Shown here: in pieces, positions 23,290 to 36,000 of the stretch | Layout: the number at the start of each line of letters is the position of its first letter | Numbering within the stretch: position 1 is the first letter of the stretch | Assembly (NCBI GenBank): GCA_902729315.2 | Contig: LR746268.1 | Location: 858,501-922,500 of the forward strand | DNA: 64,000 nucleotides | Direction of reading: 5' to 3' | DNA from: Spirodela intermedia | Lineage: Eukaryota; Streptophyta; Magnoliopsida; Alismatales; Araceae | The notes under the pieces: model-generated | Databases searched by the model: none | What the model was told of the DNA's origin: nothing | The model's input: the letters and a program-made list of their open reading frames with translations, nothing else | Program-made: the position numbers and the translations under genes

Positions 23290-23780
23290 TTTTACTCCCC
23301 TCTCTCTCTCTCTCCTCTCTCTCTCTATGTCGCCGCATATATATAATTAGTTTGTTAATTAAGTAATAATATAACAGTAAAGTTAATGAGAATCGGTAAT
23401 ACTTAAATAAATTCAAAAAATAATTTACACTCTCTCTTCTACTCCCCTCTCCCCTACCTCTCTCTCTCTCTCTCACCCCATATGGACAATCAGTTTCTTA
23501 ATTAAGTAATAATATAATATAATAAAGCTAATGAGACTCGGTGATACTTAGATAAATTCAAAAATAATTTACGTACTCTCTTCTACTCCCTCTTCCCCCA
23601 CCTTTCTCTCTCTCTCTCTCACCCCATATGGATAATCAGTTTCTTAATTAAGTAATAATATTATATAATAAAGATAATGAGACTAGGTAATTCTTATATA
23701 AATTCAAAAAATAATTTGCATTCTTTCTTCTACTCCCACTACCCCACCTTTCTCTCTCTCTCTTATCAATACCCCATGTG
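23290..23780. repeat. Minisatellite-like array, about 148-bp unit
   Basis: Three full units and a partial fourth, each with CT-rich start, CACCCCATATGGA.AATCAGTT, CTTAATTAAGTAATAATAT, AATGAGACT.GGT and AAATTCAAAAAATAATTT. Units are about 80-90 percent alike by eye. The array lies 0.8 kb upstream of the amidohydrolase gene. Confidence 0.88.
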
Positions 23781-24092
23781 GATAAGACCACGATCAAGTA
23801 AATGTCTATCTTTTAAAATATTGGTCATTAAATTACCACTTTCCTTCAGCTAATAACTGATAATTAATTTATTCTTAAAATTCAATGGGATTATTCAATA
23901 TTAGTCGGAATATTTTGAGAATACCCCCCCTATTTAAAGAAACCAACTCATAATTAAAAGAGTTATTATAATGATAGTTATTACAATGGGAAATGATATT
24001 TCCTTAGGACTTAGTAGTTTTAACTCTCATTATAATAACTCTTTTAACTCTCAAATTGGTATATTCTGTTTTGTTGGTCGTACAAATGTCTG

Positions 24093-24094
<2 letters not shown>

Positions 24095-24127
<33 letters not shown>
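24095..24127. repeat. (GA)n microsatellite upstream of the amidohydrolase gene
   Basis: About 16 GA dinucleotides in the promoter-proximal spacer. A CT tract (about 24500-24525) and a TATTTATT box near 24534 follow before the ATG at 24619; the TATA assignment is a guess from position. Confidence 0.8.
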
Positions 24128-24130
<3 letters not shown>

Positions 24131-24618
24131 TAGTTTGACGTGGCGAAGCTTATTAATGAGGTCAGTGGGCCCCAGCGCTCCGCTTTATCTCGGTCGTCGG
24201 AAGAGGACGGCCGCAATCCTGGAGAAAGACTTTCGTATTTCCCCATGTGTGAAATGAGATTAGCTGGCAGCTCCCCTTGGACGATCTAAGCATGGACAGA
24301 GACAGCCCAAGACTCACCGTCCACCGCTCCTGTTATTTCCCCCATTTTTCATCAAAACCCCTAACATTATTAAAATTGCTCTCCTACTCTGGAAGGTCGG
24401 ACCCATACGTGGACGGACCTCAGTTCTAGCTCAGGGTTCATTTAACCCTTGTAATTATTAAAATTACAACCTACCCCATAGGGTCCGTCCTCCCCCTACC
24501 CTCTCTCTCTCTCTCTCTCTCTCTGGGTCGGGGTATTTATTGGGATGAAAAGTATCCTCTTGACCGTTCACGGGGTCTTTAAAAATTAAGGGGGAGAGGG
24601 AAAGCTCTTCACGTCGCC

Positions 24619-25646
24619 ATGGAACTCGGTCTCCCCCACATCCTGCTTCTGCTGCTGCCGCTCCTCCTCCTCCAGCTCGCCGCTGGTCATGGCGGGGGCA
24701 CCGCCTTGCTATCCTCCTCCGAGGCGGCTTACGGGCAGGTATACGGCGGCGGGGGGGAAGTGGAGGAGAAGAACAGGAGTCGGGTGGGCGGCGGCTTTGG
24801 CGGGGTCTCGGCGGCGATAATGGAGATGGCGATGGCGGAGGAGACGGGAGAGTGGCTGAGGGGGATCAGGAGGAGGATCCACGAGCTGCCGGAGCTGGCC
24901 TTCGAGGAGATGGAGACCAGCAGGCTGGTACGCCGTCAGCTCGACGCCATGGGGATCTCCTACCGCTTCCCCGTCGCCGCCACCGGTCTCGTCGCCACCA
25001 TCGGCACCGGCGGGCCTCCCTTCGTCGCCCTCCGCGCCGACATGGACGCCCTCCCAATTCAGGTCTCTCTTCTTCTTTTTCCTCCTCTTCCTCCTCTGCT
25101 TCTTCTTCTTTTTCTTTTTCCTCTTCTTTTTCTTCTTCATCCTCCTCTTCCTCCTCCTCATCTTCTTTCTCCTCTACCTCCTCTTCCTCTCCCTCCTCAT
25201 CTTCTTTCTCCTCTTCCTCTTCTTCTTCATCCTCTTCCTCCTCCTCTTTCGCCTCTTCTTCATCCTCCACTTTCTCCTCTTCTTCTTTATCCTCTTCCTC
25301 CTCCTCTTTCGCCTCTTCTTCATCCTCCATTTTCTCCTCTTCTTCATCCTCCTCATCCTCCTCTTCCTCCTCTTCTTCTTTATCCTGCTCGCAGGAGGCG
25401 GTGGAGTGGGAGCACAAGAGCAAGGTCCCCGGCAAGATGCACGCCTGCGGCCACGACGCCCACGTTGCCATGCTCCTCGGCGCCGCCCGCATACTCAAAT
25501 CCCGCGAGCCCCACCTCCAGGTCAGACACAGAGAGAGAGATAGAGAGATAGACATATCTATATCTATATCCATATCCATATATATATAGAGAGAGAGAGG
25601 CGCTGGCCAGCCTAGCCCATCTGCCGGAGACAGAGCTTCCTCCGTC

Positions 25647-25733
<87 letters not shown>

Positions 25734-26651
25734 ATATTGTGTAATGGGTTTCTGGCAGGGGACGGTGAGGCTGATCTTCCAACCGGCGGAGGAGGCGGGG
25801 AACGGCGCCATGAGAATGATCAAGGAAGGGGCGCTGGAGGGAGCAGAGGCCATCTTCGCCGCCCACGTCTCCCATGAGCACCCCACCTCCGTCGTCGCCT
25901 CCATGCCCGGCGCCATCCTCGCCGGGTGCGGATTCTTCAAGGCCGTCCTCACCTCTCCGGAGTACGGCGGCGCCGCTACCCCAATCCTCGCCAGCGCCGC
26001 CGTCGTCCTCTCCCTGCAGGGCCTCGTCTCCCGCGAAGCCGACCCCCTCGACTCCCAGGTCGTCTCCGTCGCCTCCGTCCACGGCGGCGGCGCCAGCTCC
26101 GCCACCCTCGGCGGCACCTTCCGGGCCTTCTCCAACGCCAGCTTCCACCGTCTCTGCCGGAGGATCCAAGAGGTCCGTCCTTCTGCTCCATCATCACCTG
26201 TCATTTTTACATACATTTCATTCGTGTGAGCTCATCTGACTGATTTGGGCAGGTGATAGAGCAGCAGGCGAGAGTGTACAGGTGCGTTGTGGAGGTGGAC
26301 TTCTTCAAGGAGCAGCAGTTCTACCCGCCGACGGTCAACGACGAAGGGATGGCGGCGCTGGTGAGGGAGGTGGCCGTTGACCTGCTGGGGCGGGAGAATT
26401 ACTGGGCTGTCCAGCCGAGGATGGGGGCGGAGGACTTTGCCTTCTACTCGGGGATCGTCCCCGCCGCCTTCTACTACATCGGGGTGAGGAACGAGACGCT
26501 GGGGTCCGTCCACAACGGTCACTCCCCGCTCTTCATGATCGACGAGAACGCCCTCCCCACTGGCGCCGCCGTTCATGCCGGCATAGCCGAGAGGTACCTT
26601 AGGGAGAGAGCAGCAGCCCTAAGAGTGGATCCCCCAGTCACAAAAGAGTAG
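24619..26651 (+). CDS. IAA-amino acid hydrolase, ILR1-like (ILL6-like), M20D peptidase family
   Basis: Family role: hydrolysis of auxin- or jasmonate-amino acid conjugates in the ER. Exons 24619-25062, 25395-25520, 25759-26172 and 26253-26651 give 1383 nt, 460 aa, a normal length. Residues 1-22 are a Leu-rich signal peptide; there is no C-terminal KDEL-type signal. Metal-site motifs are present: MHACGHDAH (Cys166, His168), QPAEEAG (Glu201/202), [10 protein letters not shown] (His226) and HNGHSP (His418). ILL6-like signatures are [23 protein letters not shown] and [13 protein letters not shown]. Oddities: the lid-domain motif normally GG.AA.PH..(I/V)DP..A is shortened to [10 protein letters not shown] (260-269), and the usual NVIPD segment before GGTFRAF is missing ([13 protein letters not shown], 299-311). 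Catalytic activity is therefore uncertain. Intron 1 is pure polypyrimidine; intron 2 is a compound microsatellite. Confidence 0.92.
25063..25394. repeat. Polypyrimidine intron 1 of the amidohydrolase gene
   Basis: 332-bp intron made almost only of TTC/CTC/TCC triplets, between donor CAG|GTCTCT and acceptor CTCGCAG. Larger sub-repeats (CTCCTCTTTCGCCTCTTCTT near 25239 and 25299) show it grew by tandem duplication. All three forward frames stay open through most of it. That explains the long Ser- or Leu/Pro-rich open frames and the Glu/Lys-rich frame on the other strand, none of which is a real protein. Confidence 0.92.
25521..25758. repeat. Compound microsatellite intron 2 of the amidohydrolase gene
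   Basis: Contains GA runs, ATATCTATATC-type runs, an uninterrupted (TA)n of about 18 units (about 25650-25686) and (GA)n of about 21 units (about 25687-25729), between GTCAGA and GGCAG splice sites. Confidence 0.9.
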
Positions 26652-26666
26652 TAGCCCCCATCTTCA

Positions 26667-26765
26667 CTCTCTCTCTCTCTCTATCTCTCTCTATATATAT
26701 ATATATATCTCTCTCTCTCTCTCTATCTCTCTCTATATATATATATATCTCTCTCTCTCTCTAAA
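26667..26765. repeat. Compound CT/TA microsatellite after the amidohydrolase stop
   Basis: Two copies of a CT-run plus TATATATATATATC block, beginning about 15 bp after the stop codon, probably in the 3' UTR. Confidence 0.88.
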
Positions 26766-27969
26766 TATTTTTAGTGTCTCTGTATATAGAAGAGAGAGAT
26801 AAAGAGAGCTGCATAAGTTTTCTGTTATTTATATCATTCTAGCTACATAAGAATGTATCTATGGGATTCAATGGTCCTACTGCTATCCTTTCAATATTCA
26901 TTAAAACGATATTGAATGAGATGGAGTAAATTGCTACCAATAGATCAATGACTGGCTCTACTTGGCCCACAACTAGATGCTCAATGCTAATGTGTTGATT
27001 GAAATCCCCACAGGTTTTAATAACTTTTGTCATGATGATAATGATATCCTTAACAATAAATAAGTAGAATGTACCCTCTAGATACCCTCTAGATCAGAGA
27101 CAAATTGCTTCATTTGACCATGAAAAATGTGCCTTTCAATAGAGGAAGTATCAACATTTTGTACAGAGCACATGCTTACTATTAAAATTTTTAATGCTTA
27201 TTTTATCTTGATAGTAACCGTTTGTCCTTAGGTCTAATTTTTTATCTTTGGAGGCTTGAAATAGTCAAAATCTTGTTTAGGAATTTTGTTTGTAGCTATT
27301 CAAACAACTACCCACAGATGTGTAATAGTTAGTTTGTGATACCATGGCTTTTTTCTTATTTGGGTAATCATTCCTTCATGTGGAGTGAGCTAACAAAAAG
27401 GTGTTCTGTTGAAAGATAGAAAAATAGATCTTTTTTTAGTTGATTATGAACTTCTATGAGTTTTTTTCCAAGGGTTCACACAATTAAGTATCTTCGTAAT
27501 GGTATGATAACACTCGAACATGATTTGACTTGGTTGCATTAGCAAAGTTTAATGGGGGGATCAGCTCACTTGTTGTTCACTCGACTTGCTCATACTACCA
27601 AAAATATGTTAGAATTACTCTAAAAAAAGGAAAATGAAGGTTATTAAATTAGACAAACTTGATTTTTAGTGGAGGCAACTAATGAGATGATTTGACACAA
27701 GGGTTTCACAAAAGAAAATTTTCTTAATCAAAATGATCTGTTTTGTATTATGGTAAAAAAATGTAATTGACTTTTATGAAACTCCTTATGTCAAATCATC
27801 TCTATGATGCAAGAATAAACCATGTTGAGATCATATTCCACGTACTCAAAGTGTTCATTTTAAATGATACATTCAACTGATCAATGTTGATGTGTTAGTT
27901 AATGTCATTGACAAAATGAGTGACTCTACTACAAGCAACCAACTTTCAGCATTATTTTTAGGCATAGAT
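26766..27969. other. AT-rich spacer, no gene seen
   Basis: No open frame with recognisable similarity, RNA gene or repeat boundary was found. It probably contains old transposon debris. It marks the transition from the gene-rich arm into the transposon block. Confidence 0.6.
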
Positions 27970-29416
27970 TGTTGAGTATGGATTAACTCTAAAAGAGAAA
28001 AATATAATTTTGATGATTTTTAGACATTAACTTGATTATCTTGAAATTGATGATATTTGATGTGACTTGAATATAGGATTGATGTGGTAAATATATTGAT
28101 GTTTAAACTGCTTGAATAATTATATGAGGTCTGGACTATCTCACCAAAATTCTGTCATAGATATCTCTTAGATGAATTGGATATAAGGATAATAAAAATC
28201 TATATAAGGTAAATATGTAATCATCTCACATGTATGTCTAAATGTTTAAATTTTCTATATTAAATAGCTTCAAAAATATAGGCATGTCAGTAATAAATGA
28301 ATTTTTTTATAATAAGAAATCATAAGAAATAAAATTCAGAGAGAATTATTAATGATTTGATATTTATTTTACAAGATAATTGACCTCATATATTCATGCT
28401 GGGACAAAATGGACCGACAACATGACCTTTTATACTAAAGTAATTTTTATCTCATAAAATGTGCAACATGATCACTCAATGGAAAGATTATTCAAATAGA
28501 AATTTAGTGCTGAAAACCGTTCCAAATTTTTGAGGTATCAAGAGAGTTATGAATTTTTCACTCTTTATTGTTATTATTTTCTGTAATTTTCAGGTTATGC
28601 ACTTGGCCCAATAAGGGCTAAAAGGGAGTGGTTTAGCCTACCTATAAAAAAGGTGGTTCACCCAAAATTAGGGCAACAGAGAAGAGCATAGTTTCTGGGT
28701 GATGGCTGCTGCATCAACAATGATTTTTTCCTCTCTATTAACTCATTCAAGATTGCAAGAATTGAGGGCGAGATTAACTACTTCAAGGGAGCTGTGGACA
28801 TCTCTTCAACTCTCAAAAGCTTTCTCCTTCAGCCCAGCATTGAAAAACACCTTCAACAACTCTTGATGAACAGAAAAGAAGATTTGAAAGCTGCAATCAA
28901 ATCGTTTTATATTATTTATTATTTATACTTCAGGTTGTTGTGTGTGGACTGGTTGAGACACCTGTGTTGTGCCGTCAATGCAGTCACATTGATTGTTGTA
29001 TGTGGACTAGTTGAGACACATGTGGTGTGCCGTAAATGCAGTCACACAGTCTGTTGAAGCATATGTGGTGTGCTTGCAATGAGGAGACCTAGAGACCTAA
29101 GAATTGTAGGGTTAAGAGTTCTAAGGTTGGTTGGTTATAGGCTTCCGAAGCCTATGAATGTAAAGGGTTCATGATTCCCTTAAAATCAAAGGTGTATTTT
29201 AAGGGTGGAATAGTGAAATTGAAGTGGAGTCCTTGGAAGTGGATGTAGGTCAAAGGAGTTGATTGAACTACTCTAAAATCTAGAGTGAACTATTCTTTGT
29301 TGTTTTATTTTATATTAATATATTAATATAGATATATAAATAATATATTAATAGATAAATAAATTAAAAGCCAATCCCCCCCCCTCTTGAATTATCTAAC
29401 CATCTAGGGACCAACA
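27970..29416. mobile_element. Solo LTR, 1447 bp, with 5-bp target duplication
   Basis: Begins TGTTGAGTATGG and ends GGGACCAACA, so the termini are the inverted TGTTG...CAACA of an LTR. It is flanked on both sides by TAGAT (27965-27969 and 29417-29421), a perfect 5-bp target site duplication. A CCTATAAAAAAGG promoter-like box lies at about 28640, and a C-rich CCCCCCCCCTCTTGAATT segment lies 50 bp before the end, as in several Ty1-copia LTRs. No internal region remains, so it is the product of LTR-LTR recombination. Frames inside (such as 28794-29057) are not genes. Confidence 0.9.
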
Positions 29417-29754
29417 TAGATAATATTCAAGAATGGTAAAATGTGAAAGTTGTGTTGACAAAAGGTTACTGACTCTTGGAGAAATTTGTATTTTATATTT
29501 TATCAAATATATGTATACTATTTATTTTTTCAGGCCAATGATGGAGATTGCTATAAGTGTATATTTTAGTATGATCTGGCATGTGAGACTTAAATTGAAC
29601 TGAAGTTGTGAATGTAGGGGAGACAGATTGATGTGTTAAGTTCAACATTTGAAACCAATTCAAGGTTTGCAAAACTTAGAGACAAAATGTCTTTACAAAA
29701 TAGAGTATGGTAAGAGTGTTAAATCATTACAAATTCAATCTTTCACATTTTACT

Positions 29755-30705
29755 GATAAGAGTCAAGTGATGATTCTCTCACATTTTTTTGATAATTATT
29801 TGATTGCAAGGACTTAAGTGAGTTCTTAATATGAGTTAGAAGTAATGAAAGAAGCCCAAGCCTTCAGCCCAATAAAAAGCCCAAGTCTTATGGAGAGGGT
29901 CAATCTAATATGTTTATGGGCCCAAGAGAGGGTGTCACTTTGGCCTAGCCCATTTGGACTTAAAAGGGTTATCAAGAGATAAGATCTAGGCCATTCATCT
30001 TAGGGTGCCTTAAGATGAGATTAAGAGAACGATTAGAGCGTCGCCCTCATGAAATGATTTGGATCGTCCACCAAGAGAGTTGGTTATTAATCTTAACTAT
30101 CTATTGGAGGGGCCTAACTCTCTAGAAGATTAAGGCATCTCACCCCCCCCTCTTGGAGGACGCTTTTGGGCTCTCTCTAGTAGTGGCTAGCCAAAAGAAA
30201 CAAGAGGAAAATCAATACCTGATCAATGACATTCTTATATCTAAAATCATCGTGGAGAAGAGATTACCTGGAATGCACCAAGATCATCACAGATCAAACA
30301 TCACTCGGCCTAGGACTAGCACACAACAAGGTTTGTGTAAGATCTAGATTTGGACATCCTTGTAATCCTCTCCATAGATAGATTAACTTTTAATTTGAAT
30401 TAGTTTTATCATTTATTCTATTATTCTATTGCATTATATTTATTTTCTCCCTTTTGCCACGTTTTTCATTTCTCTTGTCTTCACCCTGTTTACATTTAAT
30501 TTCACCCTTTATAATCTCATGTATATATATATCTATATAAGAAATAAAATAAGTAGAATTTGTACTCTCATTACCCATGCTCTCTAAAGATCGACCCTTA
30601 TCTTAAGTAGAAGAGTGAGGTTTTATAAATATTATTTGCATAAACTTGGTTGCATCACAACAATGTATTTAACCTCCAATTCAAGTTCATCACTATGCTC
30701 CTCTA
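29755..30705 (+). repeat. Repeat E, forward copy (LTR-like)
   Basis: About 0.95 kb, matched in inverted orientation by 31866-32830. Landmarks are GTGATTCTCTCACATTTT, AGTAATGAAAGAAG, GTCTTATGGAGAGGGTCA, ATGTTTATGGGCCC, CATTTGGACTTAAAA, CTTGGTGGACGA-like sequence and GAGGTTTTATAAATATT. It has the look of a solo LTR, but no convincing target duplication was found. Confidence 0.75.
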
Positions 30706-30966
30706 CTATCACCTACCGATTCTTTGATGTCTATGGTCTTCAAAGATCTTCCCTAAAACAACTAGCCTCAGATTTGACAACTGTCCCCCATCAACCTCTT
30801 CTATGGGGACAGCCCTTTCATTAAGTCATTCATCAACACTTTCACAACATGACTAAGGCGTAGTGGCACACATTCAAAGGCTCACCAATGTGATTCCTCT
30901 CCCTCAAATTCAACTCCTACGCCTTCAAATATCACTCCCTCTATTCTTCTATGCCTAATATAATAT

Positions 30967-31080
30967 TGTAGAGATATATATTTTAGGTTTATGGGTTTGG
31001 CCTACTTTCTCTCTCCTCACCATTATATGTATAGAACTTCTACCATCTTCTTTAATTTATTAAGTTATTTTCTATCTACA
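30967..31080 (+). repeat. 5' LTR of the plus-strand copia element
   Basis: 114 bp, TGTAGA...TCTACA termini, matched by 45728-45840. The primer-binding-like site starts at 31081. Confidence 0.88.
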
Positions 31081-31865
31081 TGATATTAGAGCCATGGTGA
31101 TCTGCCACGGTTTTCTATTGACACCACCATCTCCTCGGCTGCCACTCCATCATTGTCTCCATGGTGACTCTCCAAGCCACAGTGCTCTACTAGGGTTTTC
31201 TATTAGTGCCACTGTCTCCTCGGCCACCACTCCATTGTTATTTCCATGGCAACTCTCTAGTACCCATCTCCTCTATGCGCCATCTTGCTGCACTGCTCTC
31301 CTACTCCTCAGCGCCACCAAGTGCCGGCCCACCACTACACAGCTGCATGCAACAGCGCCACCGTGCGTCATTGCATGCAGTAGTGCTCGTTGCACAGCAG
31401 CGAGTAGTGTGCAGCTGCACAATGCATACATTGGTGCACCAGCACCACCTGACAACACCCACCAATGCCTTCAGGTTGGTTGGTGCTCTTTTGGGCTCTT
31501 TTGTGCCCTAGGGCACATTCGGGGCATGTCTGCCCTTCTTTGTGCCCTAGGGCATCCCAGTGTACATCTCGAGCAGCAGCTTGTCACTTCTTCACTGACA
31601 TGTCTAACAACTTGGGGAGTTTCGGGACATCTATGGGTGGGGCTACTGTTCCTATAGTGTCTACAATACATTCGGCTACTTTTTCATTAGGGGTTGTGAT
31701 GATCATCACTCACCACTTATCAGGTGCCAAGAATTATTGAAAATAGAGTCATGATGTTTATGTTTATCTTGCAAGATATGATATATTGCATCTCATTACG
31801 GAGGATCCACCGACGAAGCCTAATTTACTTCGGAAGTGGAACTGTGATGATCAATATCTATTGGG

Positions 31866-32830
31866 TTCTTTAAGAGTGATGAACTCGATTTAGAGGTTAA
31901 ATATGTCATCGTGATGTAACTAAATTCATGTAAACAATATTTATAAAACCTCACTCTTCTATCTAAGATAAGTAAGGGTCAGTCCTCAAGGAGCATGGGT
32001 AATGAGAGTAAGAATTTTACTTATCTTATTTCTTATATATATATACTTGACATTGTGAAGGGCAAAATCAATCTAACAAGAATAAATACAAGAGAAATGG
32101 AAAGTGACAAAGGGGAGAAAATTGATCTAATGTAATGAAATGATGAAATAAATGATAAAATTATTTGGACTAAAAGTTAATCTATCTATGGAGAAGATTA
32201 CAAAGATGCTCTAAATCTAGATCTTGCACACATCTCGTTGTGTGTCAATTCTAGGTTGAGTGATGCTTGATCCGTGACGACCTTGATATGCTTCAAGTAG
32301 TCTCTTCTCCACAACGATCTTGGGCATGAGAATACTATTGACCCGACCTTGATTTCTCTCCGTTTTCCTTCAACTAGTCACTACTAGAGAGAGAGCCAAA
32401 AAGTACATTCAAAGAGGGGAGCAAGATGCCTTAATCATCTCGAGAATTAGGCCCTTCTAATAGACGGTTATGATTAATAATCGACTCTCTTGGTGGACGA
32501 CTCAGATTCTTTCATGATGACTGTGCTATAATCTTCTCTTAATTTCATCTTAAGACGTCCTAAGATGAGCAGCCTAGATCTCATTTCTTGATAGCCTTTT
32601 TAAGTCCAAATGGACTAAGCCCAAAGTGGCACCTCTATAGGGCCCATAAACATATTAAGCTGACCCTCTCCATAAGACTTGAGTTTTTCTTTGGGTTAAA
32701 GGCTTAGACTTCTTTCATTACTTTTAACTCATAATAAGAGCTTGCTTAAGTCAGAAACAATTAAATAATTATTAAGAAAATGTGAGAGAATCACCACTTG
32801 ACTTCATAAAAGTTAAGTGGGTTAGTCTCA
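31866..32830 (-). repeat. Repeat E, inverted copy inside copia gag
   Basis: Reverse-complement partner of 29755-30705. It splits the gag frame of the plus-strand copia element: gag-like sequence stops at about 31865 and resumes by about 33040. The two copies differ by scattered substitutions, so neither is recent. Its insertion explains why the copia element is broken here. Confidence 0.78.
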
Positions 32831-33039
32831 TAATATATATAAATAAATAAAATAATATATATTGAGACTTAAATGATAAAATATTATAAATATCATAATG
32901 AGTTAGTAACACATGTATAATTGTATTCTCTACCCATTAATTAGTATCTATATGTAAGATATTAATGCATAGATGCAACTACTAATTTATAATTATCAAT
33001 GGGTCTCCCTAGAACCATGTGTATGAATCGTGTATGATT

Positions 33040-36000
33040 TTAACTCATGCTAGCATGTGTGGAATCATCTTGAATTGATCTATGTCAATAATCTCACCTG
33101 CCAATATTATGTTTAAGTCGAGTTCTATAAGACGTAGAAGGGGTAGTGTTCATTGGTGAAGTACTTTAAAGTATTTGTTTGGGTTGAGCATGAACTTACT
33201 TCATTGATACCACTATTCATCAATCTGATAGTGATATAATGCTAATGAAATTACTCCAATGTCATCAACTTTTTGTAGGGTCTTCTAGTAGAATATGATG
33301 GTGCATCTTGTCGAAGCCAAAAGTTCTTTATCTTGCTGAGATCTTTTGTTGTCCTCTCATAGGTGCCCATTACTTCAGCAACTTCCTCTCAATCACCTAC
33401 GTCTATTGTCTTGGCTGCCTCTTATGTTGCTCTTTCTGGTGGTCGCCTTCGTGACTTTAAAGATTGAAGACATGATAGAGGCGCACATGATAAATTTGAT
33501 TGCCATCTTGAGATCATTGTGGTCGGAAGGGCCGCACTAGGATCATTGTTATGCTCATCGTAGGTATCCCTAGGCTTATGTTGCTACATCAGATGAGACC
33601 ACCATGGGTCCATTAACATGACCACCGACTCTATCCACTCCCCCTAATTTGTCATAGGAGGTGCAGTAGGTTCTCAAGGAATGCATGGCTACTCAACATT
33701 TATCTCAATAGGTTGTGACTTTAGTTACACCTTTGACTCTGCACCATCCTAGGCCTACTACCTTTATTGCTTGATCATCATCTTAGTCGTCTACAACTCA
33801 ATTGTATATTGCTCTGACATTTATGTTTGCTAGCATATCTCAACCATAGGTCTCTAATTCAGGTGCCACCTATTATATCTTCGATATGCATTCTCATTTT
33901 ACCTTCTACCACTCAAATCTTTCTCATCCTTTGCTCACCCTCACTGATGGATCGAGAACTTTGATTTTTGATATTAGAAATTTTTTGCCTTTGCTTTTAC
34001 CTTGTCTTCCCTTTACATCTGTTTTACATGTTCTCTAATCTACTTTCAACCTTATTTTCATTAATTCCTTTATCCGCACATATAGTGTATCTGTTATATT
34101 TCTTCTTGAATCTTATGTTGTGTCAGACCTGAAAACTAGGAACAAAATTAGTGAAGTAGTTGAGCATGATGGTCTTTATTACTTGCATTTGTTAAATCCA
34201 ATGGCTTGTGGTAGTCTCTCCACTTCAAATTTATAGTTGGCTTGGGCATGTCTTTTCAAAGCTCAAGTATATTTGTCTATGCTAGAGTGTGTCTTTTGTT
34301 AGTTTGGAAAGCATATTAGGGTATTCTTTCTTTCTCGTTCGTGTCTTAGAGTTACATCTCATTTTGAACTTATTCATTACAACTTTTGGGGTCTTAGTTG
34401 TATATCATCACAATTTGGTTATATATATATTTTTGTTTTAATTGATGATTATTTGCTTCTTACGTAAGTATCTTATGAAGGATTGATCTAAGGTATTTTT
34501 TATCTTTGTAGCCTTTTGTGTGAAAATTCGCACATAGTTTGATATCATCATCTGCACTCTTCACTTGGACAATACAAAGAAATATTTTAGCTTATCCATG
34601 ACCACCTTACTCCAATAATATGAGATTCTCCACTACTCATCTTCCCTTCATACCTCAACATAATTGTGTTGTTGAACACAAGCTTCATAATATTGTTGAG
34701 ACGGCTTATACCTTTCTTACCACCACCCATGTGCCTCTATATTTTTGAGGGGATACTATCCTTTTTGCTGCCTACCTTATTAACCAAATGCCATCTTCCG
34801 TCCTCCACCATTAGATTTTCTTTTTTATCCTGTAACTTAGCCACCCTCTCTTTCATTTACCTTCACACATATTTTGTTGTGTGTTTTATTTATCAGCTTA
34901 AATCATGTTTGGATAAGCTTGTAAAGTCTATGAATTGTATTTTCTTTGGTTACTCTCGCCTCCAAAAATGGTATCGTTATTATTGTCCTTTGACTCATTA
35001 TCATTTTGTGTCTATACATGTTACCTTTTTTTGAATGATATCCTTTCTTTAGACTATCTATGACTACTTCTCTCTCTTTATGTGTCTTTGGGCCCATTTT
35101 GTTAATATTTTTTGAGTCTCTTTCTTCACCGATCTCATCTTCTTCTTCTCTTCATGTGTCACAAGTTTTTACTTCGTCATCTATAGTCGGCCCAATTGTT
35201 GATCTTTTTCCATCAGATGGTTCCTTGCTTGCACCATCCCCTCTATGCCCAACACCACCAGCCCTATTTATACCATCCTTGTCGTAAGACCTCAACACTT
35301 TCAATCGCCCTATGAAATGTACCTTGTTCATGTACTAAACATCCTATTTTCAATTTTGTTTCTTATTTCCATCTGATCTTGTCGTACCATACCTCTGTTT
35401 CTAGCTTATCATTTGTTTCTGTTCCCAATATTTTTTCTTAGGCACTGAATCACTATGGTCGGTGTGTTGTGATGGTGGAAAAGATCGAGGCCCTGTGTCA
35501 CAACTCGACTTGGTACTTGATTCTTTGTCCCTTGTCCACTCCTACAATGAGTTGTGGCTGGGTATTCATAGTCAAGATGACTATAAATGATTTTATTAAT
35601 TGTCTCAAAGCTTGCTTGGTGGCTCAAGGATTTTCTCAAACATATAGAGATGACTATATTGAGACCTTTGGTGGTGAAGCTTACTTTAATTCATATCTTG
35701 CTAGTTTCTGTGGTCCGTTTCTCATGACCTCTTCACCAATTGGATGTAAAGAATGCTTTTCTTCATAACAATCTTGAGGATGAGGTGTATATGGAACAAC
35801 TTTTTAGTTTTATTTCAGTTGACTCATCAAATTTGTGCTATTTGTAAAAATCTATCTATGAAATGAAGTTGTCTCCTTGAGTCTGATTCAGTTGTTTCTA
35901 TAGGTTGATTTAAATTTTTGATATTTGTTGGAGTGCCTTTGATCTTACCATATACTATTGTCACACCATTGAAGGCCTGATCATTAACTAGCAAAAGTAT

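Noticed and set aside
23290..23780. Regular 148-bp array considered as a CRISPR-like or satellite array
   Set aside because: Units are contiguous, diverged and few; no short conserved repeat with unique spacers, and the context is a plant nuclear genome.
24866..25579. Long Glu/Lys-rich open frame on the minus strand and Ser-rich frame on the plus strand
   Set aside because: Both are translations of the polypyrimidine intron of the amidohydrolase gene plus flanking exon antisense; splice sites and homology place an intron there.
31094..31657. 187-codon plus-strand frame after the copia primer site
   Set aside because: Lies in the copia leader upstream of gag; Cys/Ser/His-rich low-complexity composition with no family similarity recognised.
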